NCBI RefSeq assembly: GCF_001625575.1
Contig: NZ_AUXV01000019.1
Span: forward strand, 1 to 64,000
Reading direction: 5' to 3'
Source: Pseudoalteromonas luteoviolacea S2607
GTDB taxonomy: Bacteria > Pseudomonadota > Gammaproteobacteria > Enterobacterales > Alteromonadaceae
Length of the DNA stretch: 64,000 bases
Both the position numbers and the translations under genes were made by a program. Shown piece after piece: positions 54,422 through 62,754 of this stretch. How positions within the stretch are numbered: the stretch's first letter is position 1; each line of letters begins with the position of its first letter. The notes below the pieces were generated by a model that saw only the letters and a list, made by a program, of their open reading frames with translations, ran no database searches and was not told where the DNA came from.

Positions 54422-55766
54422 TGCTAGCAGCTGCCCTGCATTGATGGTGACGGCACCTAATTCAGGCTCGGGTAAAACTACGGTGACAGCTGCGATTGCT
54501 CGTTACTTTGTTCGCCAAGGTAAAGTAGTGCAGGTTTTTAAAGTTGGACCAGATTTCATTGATCCGATGATTTTAGAGGTTGCCTCTGAGCGGCCTGTGC
54601 ATCAGTTAGATCTATGGATGGTGGGTAAAAAGCAGTGCCAACAAATGCTTTTTGAAGCTGCAAGTACTGTCGATCTGATCTTAATAGAAGGGGTAATGGG
54701 GTTGTTTGATGGTAGCCCCAATAGTGCTGATTTAAGCAAAGAATTCGGTTTACCTATTCTTGCTGTGATAGATGGTAGCGCCATGGCACAAACTTTTGGC
54801 GCATTGGTTCATGGCATGGTGAACTATAGCTCTGAGTTGTCTTTTTATGGGGTAATAGCAAACAAAATAGCGGGAGATTATCACGCCAACTTAGTACTCG
54901 AAAGTATCCAAGAGTGCGCATTAAAAACCCACTTTTTCACCAGAGATACGGCGCAGAGTCTGCCTGAACGACATCTGGGGCTGATGCAACCTAGTGAGCT
55001 GATAGATATCACCGAGCGATTAGATCTCGCTGCAAACCAAGTTGCGCAGAGTGCGTTTGCAGTCATGCCACCAGCAGTGACGTTTTATGAGCCAGAGCGG
55101 ACTTCACCTGAAAAGGATGAAACTGCAAATTTACTGCTCAACAAGCGAATTATCATTGCGAAAGACGCGGCTTTTGGCTTTTTGTATCATGCAAATATCA
55201 AAATGCTCACTCAGGCAGGTGCAAAAATTGTTTATACCTCGCCGCTGTGTGATAAGGAGTTGCCAGAAGGAGATGCGTTGTACTTGCCTGGCGGCTACCC
55301 AGAGGTGTATGCCAAGCAACTGAGTGAAAACAAAGACTATATTGCGTCTGTTAAACGGTTCGCAAACTCGGGAAAACCGGTGCTAGCCGAGTGTGGCGGC
55401 ATGTTGTATTTGTTGGGTGACCTTGAAGCTGAAAACACCAACTTTAGTCTGTGCGGCGTACTTAATGGCACGGCCAAGATGAATACGCGTCTTAGCGCTG
55501 TGGGGCAGCAAGGGGTAACCATCACGGCAAACAGAGCGCGTTTTTCGCTGCGCGGTCATAGCTTCCACTATTCCAGTGCTGATATCGCCCACACGCCAAT
55601 CGCTCAAAGTTTATACCATCCTCATCAGCATAAAGGCGAGCATGTTTATCATAGCGGCTCCGTCTTGGCTTCATACATGCACTGGTATTTTGATAGTTGT
55701 CCGTCATTCTTTATTCACTTTTTCAATCAAACTTTACAGTTGGAACATCATGACCAAGCCCAGTAA
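54414..55766 (+). CDS. cobB: Cobyrinate a,c-diamide synthase (CobB/CbiA)
   Basis: A 450-residue ATP- and glutamine-dependent amidase that forms cobyrinate a,c-diamide in corrin biosynthesis or salvage. The N-terminal P-loop domain has APNSGSGKTT (K21) and GPDFIDP. The middle has LIEGVMGLFDGS. The C-terminal class I glutamine amidotransferase-like domain has YLPGGYPEVYAKQL and the catalytic Cys C327 in AECGGM. It is an isolated late corrin-ring gene, as no other cob/cbi synthesis genes are in the window, so it probably serves salvage of incomplete corrinoids. The ATG at 54414 overlaps the preceding gene by 8 bp; an in-frame GTG at 54402 is an alternative start. Controlled by the upstream riboswitch. 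Confidence 0.93.
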   Translation: MSNASSCPALMVTAPNSGSGKTTVTAAIARYFVRQGKVVQVFKVGPDFIDPMILEVASERPVHQLDLWMVGKKQCQQMLFEAASTVDLILIEGVMGLFDGSPNSADLSKEFGLPILAVIDGSAMAQTFGALVHGMVNYSSELSFYGVIANKIAGDYHANLVLESIQECALKTHFFTRDTAQSLPERHLGLMQPSELIDITERLDLAANQVAQSAFAVMPPAVTFYEPERTSPEKDETANLLLNKRIIIAKDAAFGFLYHANIKMLTQAGAKIVYTSPLCDKELPEGDALYLPGGYPEVYAKQLSENKDYIASVKRFANSGKPVLAECGGMLYLLGDLEAENTNFSLCGVLNGTAKMNTRLSAVGQQGVTITANRARFSLRGHSFHYSSADIAHTPIAQSLYHPHQHKGEHVYHSGSVLASYMHWYFDSCPSFFIHFFNQTLQLEHHDQAQ

Positions 55767-56607
55767 CCCAAATGCTCACACAGAGCCGTTAAATGACTTT
55801 ACACAGTCCAAATGGCCAACGCGGATTATTTGCCTAACCGAAGAAACTACCGAAGCTTTGTATTTAATGGGGGAAGATGCGCGCATTGTTGGGGTGTCGG
55901 CTTACGCTATGCGGCCTGAGCGTGTTAAAAAAGAAAAGCCTAAGGTATCGGCGTTTGTTGACGCTCGTATAGAGAAGATCCTCGATTTAAAACCCGATCT
56001 GGTATTGGCATTTTCCGACATTCAAGGAGATATTGTCCGTGATCTGGTAAAACAAGGCGTCGATGTGCATTGCTTCAATCACCGCAGTATAGCGGGGATC
56101 ATGCAAATGATCCGCACCCTATCTGCACTGATAGGTGAACCGCAAAAAGGCGAAAAACTCGTTGCCCAATTGAATGAATCCCTGATGCACATACACAGCG
56201 GTGCCGCTGAACTAAAGGTGAAACCTCGAGTGTACTTTGAAGAGTGGTTTGATCCTTTAATTACTGGGATCACATGGGTGAGTGAGCTGGTCGAGCTTGC
56301 TGGCGGCATAGACTGCTATAAAGAGTTTGCCTGCGAATCTTTGGCCAAAAACCGTATCATCGCAAATACAGATGAGGTGATAGATAAGCAGCCGGATATC
56401 ATTATTGCTTCTTGGTGTGGTCGACGTTTTAACAAAGAGAAGCTGGTGAGCCGCGCTGGCTGGAATAAAATTCCGGCAATCATAAATGATGATGTATATG
56501 AGATTAACTCTACCGATATTCTTCAGCCTGGGCCTGCGGCGCTCACCGATGGCGTGAGAGCTATTCATGAAATCATTGCAAACTGGGCTCAAAAACAAGC
56601 TCAGTGA
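55750..56607 (+). CDS. BtuF-like cobalamin-binding protein, no signal peptide
   Basis: A 285-residue protein of the helical-backbone metal/corrinoid-binding family (PF01497, BtuF/FepB-like). IICLTEETTEALYLMG, then KPKVSAFVDARIEKILDLKPDLVLAF and QPDIIIASWCG follow the family pattern. Members are normally periplasmic, but the N-terminus (MTKPSNPNAHTEPL) is hydrophilic and has no signal peptide, so it is probably cytoplasmic, perhaps a corrinoid-handling partner of the diamide synthase (inference). The frame is open upstream to 55576, but that part overlaps cobB in another frame and the ATG at 55750, 17 bp before the cobB stop, is preferred. Last gene of the riboswitch operon. Confidence 0.88.
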   Translation: MTKPSNPNAHTEPLNDFTQSKWPTRIICLTEETTEALYLMGEDARIVGVSAYAMRPERVKKEKPKVSAFVDARIEKILDLKPDLVLAFSDIQGDIVRDLVKQGVDVHCFNHRSIAGIMQMIRTLSALIGEPQKGEKLVAQLNESLMHIHSGAAELKVKPRVYFEEWFDPLITGITWVSELVELAGGIDCYKEFACESLAKNRIIANTDEVIDKQPDIIIASWCGRRFNKEKLVSRAGWNKIPAIINDDVYEINSTDILQPGPAALTDGVRAIHEIIANWAQKQAQ

Positions 56608-56636
56608 ATCTATACTGGCTGTACTGTTGTAAGCGC

Positions 56637-56661
56637 AAACCACCCGCAACATGGGTGGTTT
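56637..56661. terminator. Bidirectional terminator between convergent genes
   Basis: AAACCACCC (56637-56645) and GGGTGGTTT (56653-56661) form a perfect 9-bp stem with a 7-nt loop. It separates the plus-strand B12 operon from the minus-strand small membrane protein and pirin genes and has A and T flanks suited to both directions. Confidence 0.75.
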
Positions 56662-56672
56662 ACTTCGCTGTA

Positions 56673-56885
56673 TCACTTCGTAATCCTCGTAAGTATTTTG
56701 ATGGCGAAGGGGATGACAAGATACGAAATGACCGGCACTATCAGCGCCAACACAACCGCAACATGTACCAATTTATTTTTGCCAGTAAAAGGCGCAACCA
56801 AATCAGGTATAAAGTACACCAGTGGCAGTAAAGCAAAGTAGTTTATGGCTGCCATGATATGTGCATTAGGTGCTGATCTATTCAT
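56673..56885 (-). CDS. Small membrane protein of unknown function
   Basis: A 70-residue minus-strand protein with two hydrophobic segments (about residues 13-30 and 40-62) separated by a short lysine-containing loop (FTGKNKLVH). No known family is recognised. AGGAGA lies 8 nt upstream of its ATG, a good ribosome-binding site, supporting a real gene. It is 25 bp downstream of the pirin gene on the same strand, so the two are likely co-transcribed. Confidence 0.7.
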   Translation of the reverse strand: MNRSAPNAHIMAAINYFALLPLVYFIPDLVAPFTGKNKLVHVAVVLALIVPVISYLVIPFAIKILTRITK

Positions 56886-56910
56886 TGTACTTTTCTCCTA
56901 TACCACTGTA

Positions 56911-57597
56911 TTAAACGTGAGAGATAACGAGTAACTGTAAATGTGTGCTGGCGACCACTTTTTGCTGCTTATTTCTGAATAAGTCGCCCTCAGTAATAGT
57001 CACTGCATTACTGTCGTGATGAAGCTGCGCATCGCCTGCAATGACATAAACTAAAGCCTCATGCTCTAGCGCAATATGCTCATCAGTATCTAGATGCACT
57101 ATATCCATGGTCGTTTTACTGGCAAAAGTGTCTGATTGCGCTCGGCTGCCACCATAAATACGTGTTGCCCCCTTGGGTTTTGGTGTGTATGACTTATACC
57201 CTGCTGGTTCACCTGCAACTTCTGGCAATGCCCAAACTTGCAACATACGGTTTGGTTGATCGTCTGGGTTAATTTCATTGTGACTAAAACCTTCTCCACC
57301 AGCGCGCTGAACTTGTACATCGCCTGCGATAAGATCTTTACCATGCTCTAAAGAGCCCTCATGACTCACTCTGCCTTCAAGTACAATAGAAATTACATCG
57401 ATTTCGCTATGTGGGTGCATACCAGATTCACCTTTGGGTAAGTAGCGCGCGTCAGCCAGATACACCATGTTGCCGATGCCTTCAAAGGTCTCTGGTTTTT
57501 TGCGTCCTGCAAAGACACGGCTGTCGGTGACGAGCCTATGTTCTGTAATACCTGCAAAGCCGCCCATTTTCAGTGTGTCTCTCGAAAGTATGTTCAT
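56911..57597 (-). CDS. Pirin-family protein (bicupin)
   Basis: A 228-residue bicupin of the pirin/YhhW family. The N-terminal cupin carries the metal-binding segment MHPHSEIDVISIVLEG and RAGGEGFSHNE, with the His and Glu residues expected for an Fe or Ni centre. The C-terminal cupin (IALEHEALVYVIAGD) is less conserved. Members act as quercetin 2,3-dioxygenases in vitro or as redox-sensing regulators; the natural substrate is uncertain. The frame extends to 57621, but the ATG at 57597 with GAGGAATT upstream is the better start and gives the typical MNILSRDTL beginning. It is divergent from a LysR regulator, the usual arrangement for its controller. Confidence 0.9.
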   Translation of the reverse strand: MNILSRDTLKMGGFAGITEHRLVTDSRVFAGRKKPETFEGIGNMVYLADARYLPKGESGMHPHSEIDVISIVLEGRVSHEGSLEHGKDLIAGDVQVQRAGGEGFSHNEINPDDQPNRMLQVWALPEVAGEPAGYKSYTPKPKGATRIYGGSRAQSDTFASKTTMDIVHLDTDEHIALEHEALVYVIAGDAQLHHDSNAVTITEGDLFRNKQQKVVASTHLQLLVISHV

Positions 57598-57719
57598 GTT
57601 TAATTCCTCAAATTTGCTCAATGTTTTACTTGATGGAATCAGTCTAAGAAAAGCTTGTTGTTTTATATATACCTATAAATTAGAATTTCTTTTCCATTTT
57701 CAACAACAATTGGTGCGCT
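57598..57719. promoter_or_regulatory. Divergent promoter region (pirin/LysR)
   Basis: The 122 bp between the starts of the pirin and LysR genes must hold both promoters and, by analogy with other LysR systems, the regulator's binding site. The stretch is AT-rich near the LysR side (TTTTATATATACCTATAAATTAGAA). I could not define a single convincing T-N11-A operator. Confidence 0.45.
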
Positions 57720-58625
57720 ATGCAAAAGCATGATGTGAATACCATGCTGTTATTTTTGGCGGTGGTGGAAGCGGGCAGCTTTACTCTGGCTGCGGAGCGG
57801 CTCAACATGCCGAAAGCGAACTTGAGCCGTAAAATCTCTCAGCTGGAGGCTTCTCTTGGGATCACACTGCTTGAAAGGACCACGCGTTCGCAGCATTTAA
57901 CTGAAGCTGGTCACACATATTTGGCACATTGCAAAGAGATAAAATCGCAAGTGGAATTGGCGAATGCCGCGGTTGCAAAGGCATTGAATAGCGTATCTGG
58001 TGAGCTAAAAGTTGGCGTTTCAGTTGGTATGGGCCATGAGATTTTAAAACCTGTGCTTGGCGAGTTTATGCATGAGTACCCGCAAATCAGTTTATCACTA
58101 AATTTGCTAAATCGGCGTGTAGATGTCATTGAAGAAGGCTTCGATTTGGTGATCCGAATTGGTGAGCTTGAAGACTCTCGACTAGTTGCGAAGCGATTGG
58201 GCAAGGTCACTAGACACTTATACGCGAGCCCCAAATACGTTGAGAGACATCCGTCCGTTACTGAGCCTAGGGATATCTCGCAGCTAGATGTACTGTTGAT
58301 GAGTAGTATTCAAAAGGCCGAATTTATGACGCTTAGAAACGGTGATTTAGCGTGTGAAATCGCTTTTCAGCCAAGAATGCGCGTAGATGATTACTTAGTG
58401 CTTAAGCAAATGGTCATTGAAGGTATTGGCATCGCGATGCTACCAGACTACATGTGCCAGCAGGCACTTCATCAAGGTGCACTGACTAGCGTGCTGGCTG
58501 ACTGGCAATTACCTGAGGTTGAAGTGTACGCACTTTACCCCAAAAACCGCTTGAACATTCCTAAGGTGCGTGCGTTTATCTGTTTTATTCAAACGATCTT
58601 TACCGAGCGATTAGATTTAGTTTAA
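57720..58625 (+). CDS. LysR-family transcriptional regulator
   Basis: A 301-residue LysR-type regulator. The N-terminal winged helix-turn-helix (MLLFLAVVEAGSFTLAAERL, then KANLSRKISQLEASLG) is typical. The rest is a periplasmic-binding-like effector domain (SGELKVGVSVGMG; IEGIGIAMLPDYM). It is closest in style to the group that controls neighbouring quinone reductase, pirin or glutathione-transferase genes. Divergent transcription from the pirin gene points to that as its target; the VOC and GST genes downstream may also belong to the regulon (inference). Confidence 0.93.
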   Translation: MQKHDVNTMLLFLAVVEAGSFTLAAERLNMPKANLSRKISQLEASLGITLLERTTRSQHLTEAGHTYLAHCKEIKSQVELANAAVAKALNSVSGELKVGVSVGMGHEILKPVLGEFMHEYPQISLSLNLLNRRVDVIEEGFDLVIRIGELEDSRLVAKRLGKVTRHLYASPKYVERHPSVTEPRDISQLDVLLMSSIQKAEFMTLRNGDLACEIAFQPRMRVDDYLVLKQMVIEGIGIAMLPDYMCQQALHQGALTSVLADWQLPEVEVYALYPKNRLNIPKVRAFICFIQTIFTERLDLV

Positions 58626-58699
58626 TCACTAAAATAATGCTTTACCTCAAGTTAAGTTGAGCTTTTAAAGTGCAACTCAATTTATAGAAGGAGCAGATT

Positions 58700-59113
58700 A
58701 TGTACTTAGAGCATGTCAACTTAGTGGTAAAAAACATCGACGCGTCACTCCAATTTTATCGCGCTGCATTTCCGCATTGGAAAGTAAGAAGCGAAGGCCA
58801 TAGTGAGTGGTATGGTAAACCAAGGCACTGGTTGCATTTTGGCGATGACTATCATTATTTAGCGTTTAGCGATCATGGTGAAGGTGAAAACAGAGTTTTG
58901 TCAGGCCATCAGGTGGGCTTTGGACACTTTGCTTATGTGGTGAATTGTATTGATAGTGTGATTAACCGGTTATCTGAGGCGGGTTTCAAGGTAGATAAAG
59001 ATGGCCAAGCACACCCGCACAGAAAAAATGTTTACTTTATAGACCCTGATGGCTTTGAAGTTGAGTTTGTAGAGTATATGAGTGATTTGCCTACTCAACG
59101 TAATAGTGATTAA
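58700..59113 (+). CDS. VOC-family protein (glyoxalase/dioxygenase fold)
   Basis: A 137-residue vicinal-oxygen-chelate protein. It opens with the typical first beta strand containing a metal-ligand His (MYLEHVNLVVKNIDASLQFY). The second half begins with VGFGHFAYVVNCIDSVINRL, and the C-terminal strand FIDPDGFEVEFVEY supplies the usual Glu ligand. Family members are glyoxalases, extradiol dioxygenases or antibiotic-resistance proteins; the exact reaction is not evident. AAGGAG lies upstream of the ATG. Confidence 0.87.
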   Translation: MYLEHVNLVVKNIDASLQFYRAAFPHWKVRSEGHSEWYGKPRHWLHFGDDYHYLAFSDHGEGENRVLSGHQVGFGHFAYVVNCIDSVINRLSEAGFKVDKDGQAHPHRKNVYFIDPDGFEVEFVEYMSDLPTQRNSD

Positions 59114-59225
59114 GTGTGCTTTTGAATATTCAAAAATACTTAATTTACTCAAATTGAGGAGTATGAAAAACTAACCGTACTGCTGAGTGCGTGTGGTGCA
59201 GTCAGCAAATATGTTTAACAACAGG

Positions 59226-59239
59226 AAAAGGATCCTTTT
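59226..59239. repeat. 14-bp palindrome at the GST ribosome-binding site
   Basis: AAAAGGATCCTTTT is a perfect palindrome ending 3 bp before the start codon of the glutathione S-transferase. It overlaps the likely ribosome-binding site, so a hairpin there could affect translation, or it could bind a repressor. Pattern only. Confidence 0.4.
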
Positions 59240-59242
59240 GGT

Positions 59243-59848
59243 ATGTCAGACATTACACTCTATAGTTTTACACTTTCTGGTAACAGCCACAAAATCAGAC
59301 ATTTTTTGTCTATTCTAGGTTTGGATTACGAGTCAAAGCTGCTAGATGTGCACCAAAAAGAACATAAATCGACAGAATTTATGGCACTAAACCCACTTGG
59401 CCAAGTCCCTGTGCTCATCGATAACGATGTGGTGATCTGTGACTCAAATGCGATTTTAGTTTATCTCGCTGAACAATATGATAAGACGGGCCGTTGGTAC
59501 CCCACAGGGGCAAAATTAAGAGCCGAGATACAAAAGTTTTTATCTATGTCTGCTGGGGAAGTATTGAATGGGCCCAACCTTTATCGCGGTATTAAGCGTA
59601 TAGGTAAACCAGGAGATCTTGAGTCGACGTATGACAGGACCATTAACTTTTTTACATATCTAAATAACTTCCTCAGTGACAAGCGCTATTTAGCCTCAGA
59701 AGAACCGACAATTGCTGATATTGCGCTCTACACCTACCCTAAGCTTGCCGTAAAAGCGGGTGTTAGCTTAAGCGATTTTCCATTTATCTCTGCGTGGTTC
59801 GAGCGAATTGAGTCGGGTAAGTACTTCGTTGCAGAGCCTGAAAAGTAA
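59243..59848 (+). CDS. Glutathione S-transferase
   Basis: A 201-residue cytosolic glutathione transferase. The N-terminal thioredoxin-like domain has TLYSFTLSGNSHK, where a Ser or Thr near residue 10-12 would be the catalytic residue, the glutathione-binding NPLGQVPVL with its cis-Pro, and the DSNAILVYLAE segment. The all-helical C-terminal domain has the conserved EPTIADIALYTY. It most resembles the beta/theta-like bacterial group. It could detoxify electrophiles in concert with the neighbouring VOC and pirin proteins (inference). Confidence 0.92.
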   Translation: MSDITLYSFTLSGNSHKIRHFLSILGLDYESKLLDVHQKEHKSTEFMALNPLGQVPVLIDNDVVICDSNAILVYLAEQYDKTGRWYPTGAKLRAEIQKFLSMSAGEVLNGPNLYRGIKRIGKPGDLESTYDRTINFFTYLNNFLSDKRYLASEEPTIADIALYTYPKLAVKAGVSLSDFPFISAWFERIESGKYFVAEPEK

Positions 59849-59857
59849 TTTTACTAT

Positions 59858-59885
59858 TTTAGCAGGGTACATTTAGCAGGGTACA
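59858..59885. repeat. 14-bp perfect tandem duplication
   Basis: TTTAGCAGGGTACA occurs twice back to back (59858-59871 and 59872-59885), just after the GST stop codon. This looks like a recent slippage or short duplication in non-coding DNA. The 515-bp gap it begins (59849-60363) has no gene; a second repeat pair lies further right. Confidence 0.8.
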
Positions 59886-60104
59886 AATGTTGTGCTCTGC
59901 TCAGTAAACGTCGGTTTGTTTGCTGCATTTGGTCACGCTCTATTGCAAAACCTCGCTGATTAACACCACTTTCTTAAGTCTAAAACATTCAATTTTTTAC
60001 TTTTTTATAAATGAGAATTACAGACTGAAAATATAACTATTTATTTCAATTGGTTATGGTTATTTGCAGAGTTAGTTATGAATTGAAGCCTGCAAAAATA
60101 AATA

Positions 60105-60334
60105 AGTAAAATTAATTGACTTATTACTTTTTGTCGTCATTATTGAAAAGCACACAGCAAATTAGAATGGCACCTTACCCATGCTGTGAAGTGCAAAATT
60201 GGTCAATCGAAATCGCTTTATTTAATGGCTTTAGTGATTGTTTTGACTCGTAGTTATAGGTTTTGGATACCCCAATTAGCGCGGTTGGTATGAAACGCTG
60301 CGCTTATAATAATTAGTAAAAATAATTGACTTAT
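60105..60334 (+). repeat. Spaced direct repeat upstream of a secreted-protein gene
   Basis: A 20-bp element, AGTAAAATTAATTGACTTAT at 60105-60124, recurs with one mismatch at 60315-60334 in the same orientation, starts 210 bp apart. Each contains TTGACT, a near -35 hexamer. The second copy ends 29 bp before the gene at 60364, whose ribosome-binding site is AAAGGAGA. Two promoters or two binding sites for one regulator are possible. Confidence 0.5.
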
Positions 60335-60363
60335 AAGATCGTGTATTTTCAAAGGAGATAGTA

Positions 60364-61110
60364 ATGAAATTGGTCTATATCATGGCTGCAAGTATGTTAA
60401 CTGTTGGAAATGCTTATGCATTAGAATCTATTTATGACGCGGATAGTAGCGCTGGTAGAACAACACAATTCAATTATGGCCCTGTTAGCTCTGTGAGTGT
60501 ACAGACAAGCTCGTCACATTATTTAGCGGCCTATGTCACAACACGTAATCAGGCGACTTGCACTTCAGCGGCTCTGTACGATGAGGCGGGTACCAATTTA
60601 GTTTCTCAATTACAGATCTCAGATAACAAAGCGGTGTTTGGCTCGATAGATATGGGTTATGAAACGCTGCCTAAGGTTTTAAAGCTAACATGTTACGACA
60701 ATAATCACAGTTACCTTGTGCATCATAAAGTTCCTGCCGCACCCAGCATCAATTATGATAGAACTCTAGACGTAGCTAATTGGGTTTCAGCGGGCGATCG
60801 GACACCGGGGTATTATGCTGATGTCACGTTATCGCCTCAGTTGGCAATCAACACTTTTGTTGCAGACGGCCTTTGCAATATCGTTGAGTTCAATGCGGTA
60901 GGGCCAAAATTGTTTAATGGCGAGTCTCAAGTAAATAATATCCATAGTGATTTTTACAGCCATCGCGCAAATACGGGTTATGACGCATATAGTTCTACGC
61001 TAGTGTATGGCATTAAATGCAGTAATGCGGGTGGCACAACCTTATTAGTGGATGAGTGGCGTGTGACCGAATCAAATCAATCGGGTCAAATAAGTACCTC
61101 TTACCATTAA
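60364..61110 (+). CDS. Secreted protein of unknown function
   Basis: A 248-residue protein with a signal peptide of 19 residues (cleavage after NAYA), leaving a ~229-residue mature form that is beta-rich by inspection, polar, and has four cysteines (in ATCTSAAL, LKLTCYD, LCNIVEF and IKCSNAG) that could form two disulphides. I recognise no family. A strong ribosome-binding site (AAAGGAGA) and a terminator just after the stop show it is a monocistronic gene. Upstream lie spaced 20-bp repeats that may control it. Probably periplasmic or extracellular. Confidence 0.8.
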   Translation: MKLVYIMAASMLTVGNAYALESIYDADSSAGRTTQFNYGPVSSVSVQTSSSHYLAAYVTTRNQATCTSAALYDEAGTNLVSQLQISDNKAVFGSIDMGYETLPKVLKLTCYDNNHSYLVHHKVPAAPSINYDRTLDVANWVSAGDRTPGYYADVTLSPQLAINTFVADGLCNIVEFNAVGPKLFNGESQVNNIHSDFYSHRANTGYDAYSSTLVYGIKCSNAGGTTLLVDEWRVTESNQSGQISTSYH

Positions 61111-61121
61111 TCCCTTTTCTC

Positions 61122-61145
61122 AGGTGGCTAATTCGCCACCTTTTA
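61122..61145 (+). terminator. Terminator after the secreted-protein gene
   Basis: AGGTGGC (61122-61128) and GCCACCT (61135-61141) form a perfect 7-bp stem with a 6-nt loop, followed by TTTAT. It lies 11 bp past the stop codon. Confidence 0.75.
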
Positions 61146-61285
61146 TAAGGCAAAATGTTTCAACTTGTAATTTATGTAAACAAATTCTTAACAACCCCAT
61201 TCAAGTCCATTATGCTATTGGCGATATTTCATCCTAGAAATTTTTAAATTAAATAACGATAAATCATTATTCTCAGGTAGGAATT

Positions 61286-62662
61286 ATGCTGAAGACAACC
61301 AATAAAGGACAGTGGGTAATTAATCATCGGCAGTTAAGCCTAGAAAATGGCATAAAAGTGGTTGAGCTTGACTCAAAGCAATATGCCTTATTGGTGCTAC
61401 TTTTGAAGTTTAAACATCAAGATGTGAGTAAAACTCAAATTCTCACAGAAGTATGGGGTCAACGTGTAGTCAGCGAAGATGCTATATATGTCGCCGTAAA
61501 CGGGTTGCGAAAGCTCCTAGGAGATGATGCTAAATCCCCTAAATATATCAAAACTATTTCAGGGGTGGGCTATCGTTGGGTTGGACCGCCAATTGTTGAA
61601 GCGCTTCCTTCCGTACTGGATAGCTACTTATTAAAAGCAGTGTTTGGTCTGTTGGTCGTCGCATTAATATTATTTTGGCAACTGCCCAGAGCACCTGTCT
61701 CAGAGCAGATCCCCGAACATCTGGTCGAGCCATACAATCAAGCACGTTATATCATTAACAACCATCCTACAGAGTTAGATACGGCAATAGGTTTATTACA
61801 AAACGTAAGCGTCGATAGCCCAGATTTGATTGAGCCCTTGTATTGGCTTGCAAAAGCACAGTTTATGCGCCTCAACCCACAAGAGAGCAATTATGCTCGT
61901 GACAAATTACAGCTAGAATCGATTTTACAGCGCATCCTAAAGGCGCAGCCGAAGCACAAGGCTGCAAATTTACTGTTTGCTAAATTGGTTTTTATGGGTG
62001 GTATGGATGTTGCGAACGCAGAGTCTTACTTCCACAAGTCTTTACCCAGTAGTGAAGGACATCATATGTACGGCCAGTATTTGCTGGCGCAAGGCAAAGT
62101 TCAAGAAGCTTTGAAACATATCAAAATATATCAGTCTCTTGACCCAAATGGCTTTTCAAGTGAGAGCGTTGCTTGGGTATATATGATGAGTTCAGAGTTT
62201 GAACAAGCACATACAGCGCTTGAGAAGCTAAGGCCCTATTCGGATAGTAATCGTTTTTACCACGTGTGTTTGAGAGCGATTTATGAGCAATTAGGTGAGC
62301 ACGAGTTGGCGCTCAATGAGCTTATGTGGGTCATGAATTATGAGGGATATAGTGAGGAGGAACTCAATGCTGTACGTCATCAATTTAACGATCATGGCAT
62401 GGAGGGAGTTTATCAGTGGTTGCTTTACCAAGACACGCGAAGAGCAGATGTTGGCCATTACTCAGCCCCGATGTCACTGGCGCGATATGCAGTCGCGATC
62501 GGGGATAATCAGCTGGCACTACATTATTTGGAGCAGTCCCGCTTAGCCGGACAATATGCCTTTATGTGGGTAGGCGCAGACCCCCATTTCTCATCGTTAA
62601 AAAAAGACAAGCGGTTTAATGAAATGATCGATAAATATATTTTAAAATCAAATAAATCATAA
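61286..62662 (+). CDS. CadC/ToxR-like membrane regulator with TPR-type periplasmic domain
   Basis: A 458-residue one-component membrane regulator. Residues ~8-100 are an OmpR-type winged helix (DSKQYALLVLLLKFKHQDVS; TEVWGQRVVSEDAIYVAVNG; ISGVGYRW). A single transmembrane helix (~115-132) follows. The C-terminal ~300 residues are helical with TPR-like pairs (YFHKSLPSSEGHHMYGQYLL; HYLEQSRLAGQYAFMW) and should lie in the periplasm. This is the CadC/ToxR layout, in which a periplasmic signal controls a cytoplasmic DNA-binding domain. The target is unknown; the flanking secreted protein and beta-propeller genes are candidates. AGGTAGG before the ATG supports the start. Confidence 0.88.
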   Translation: MLKTTNKGQWVINHRQLSLENGIKVVELDSKQYALLVLLLKFKHQDVSKTQILTEVWGQRVVSEDAIYVAVNGLRKLLGDDAKSPKYIKTISGVGYRWVGPPIVEALPSVLDSYLLKAVFGLLVVALILFWQLPRAPVSEQIPEHLVEPYNQARYIINNHPTELDTAIGLLQNVSVDSPDLIEPLYWLAKAQFMRLNPQESNYARDKLQLESILQRILKAQPKHKAANLLFAKLVFMGGMDVANAESYFHKSLPSSEGHHMYGQYLLAQGKVQEALKHIKIYQSLDPNGFSSESVAWVYMMSSEFEQAHTALEKLRPYSDSNRFYHVCLRAIYEQLGEHELALNELMWVMNYEGYSEEELNAVRHQFNDHGMEGVYQWLLYQDTRRADVGHYSAPMSLARYAVAIGDNQLALHYLEQSRLAGQYAFMWVGADPHFSSLKKDKRFNEMIDKYILKSNKS

Positions 62663-62754
62663 GTTTAATGATTTTTAAGATTGTTTTAGAATTGATTCAG
62701 GACATATTTTGCGTTTGTGTTTAGTGTGCCTTTTATTCTAATAAGGAGCACACA

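Noticed and set aside
55576..55749. N-terminal extension of the BtuF-like protein
   Set aside because: It overlaps cobB coding sequence in another frame; its hydrophobic residues could be mistaken for a signal peptide, but the ATG at 55750 is the natural overlapped start.
57598..57621. Longer start for the pirin protein
   Set aside because: The inner ATG has GAGGAATT at the right distance and the usual family N-terminus; the outer one does not.
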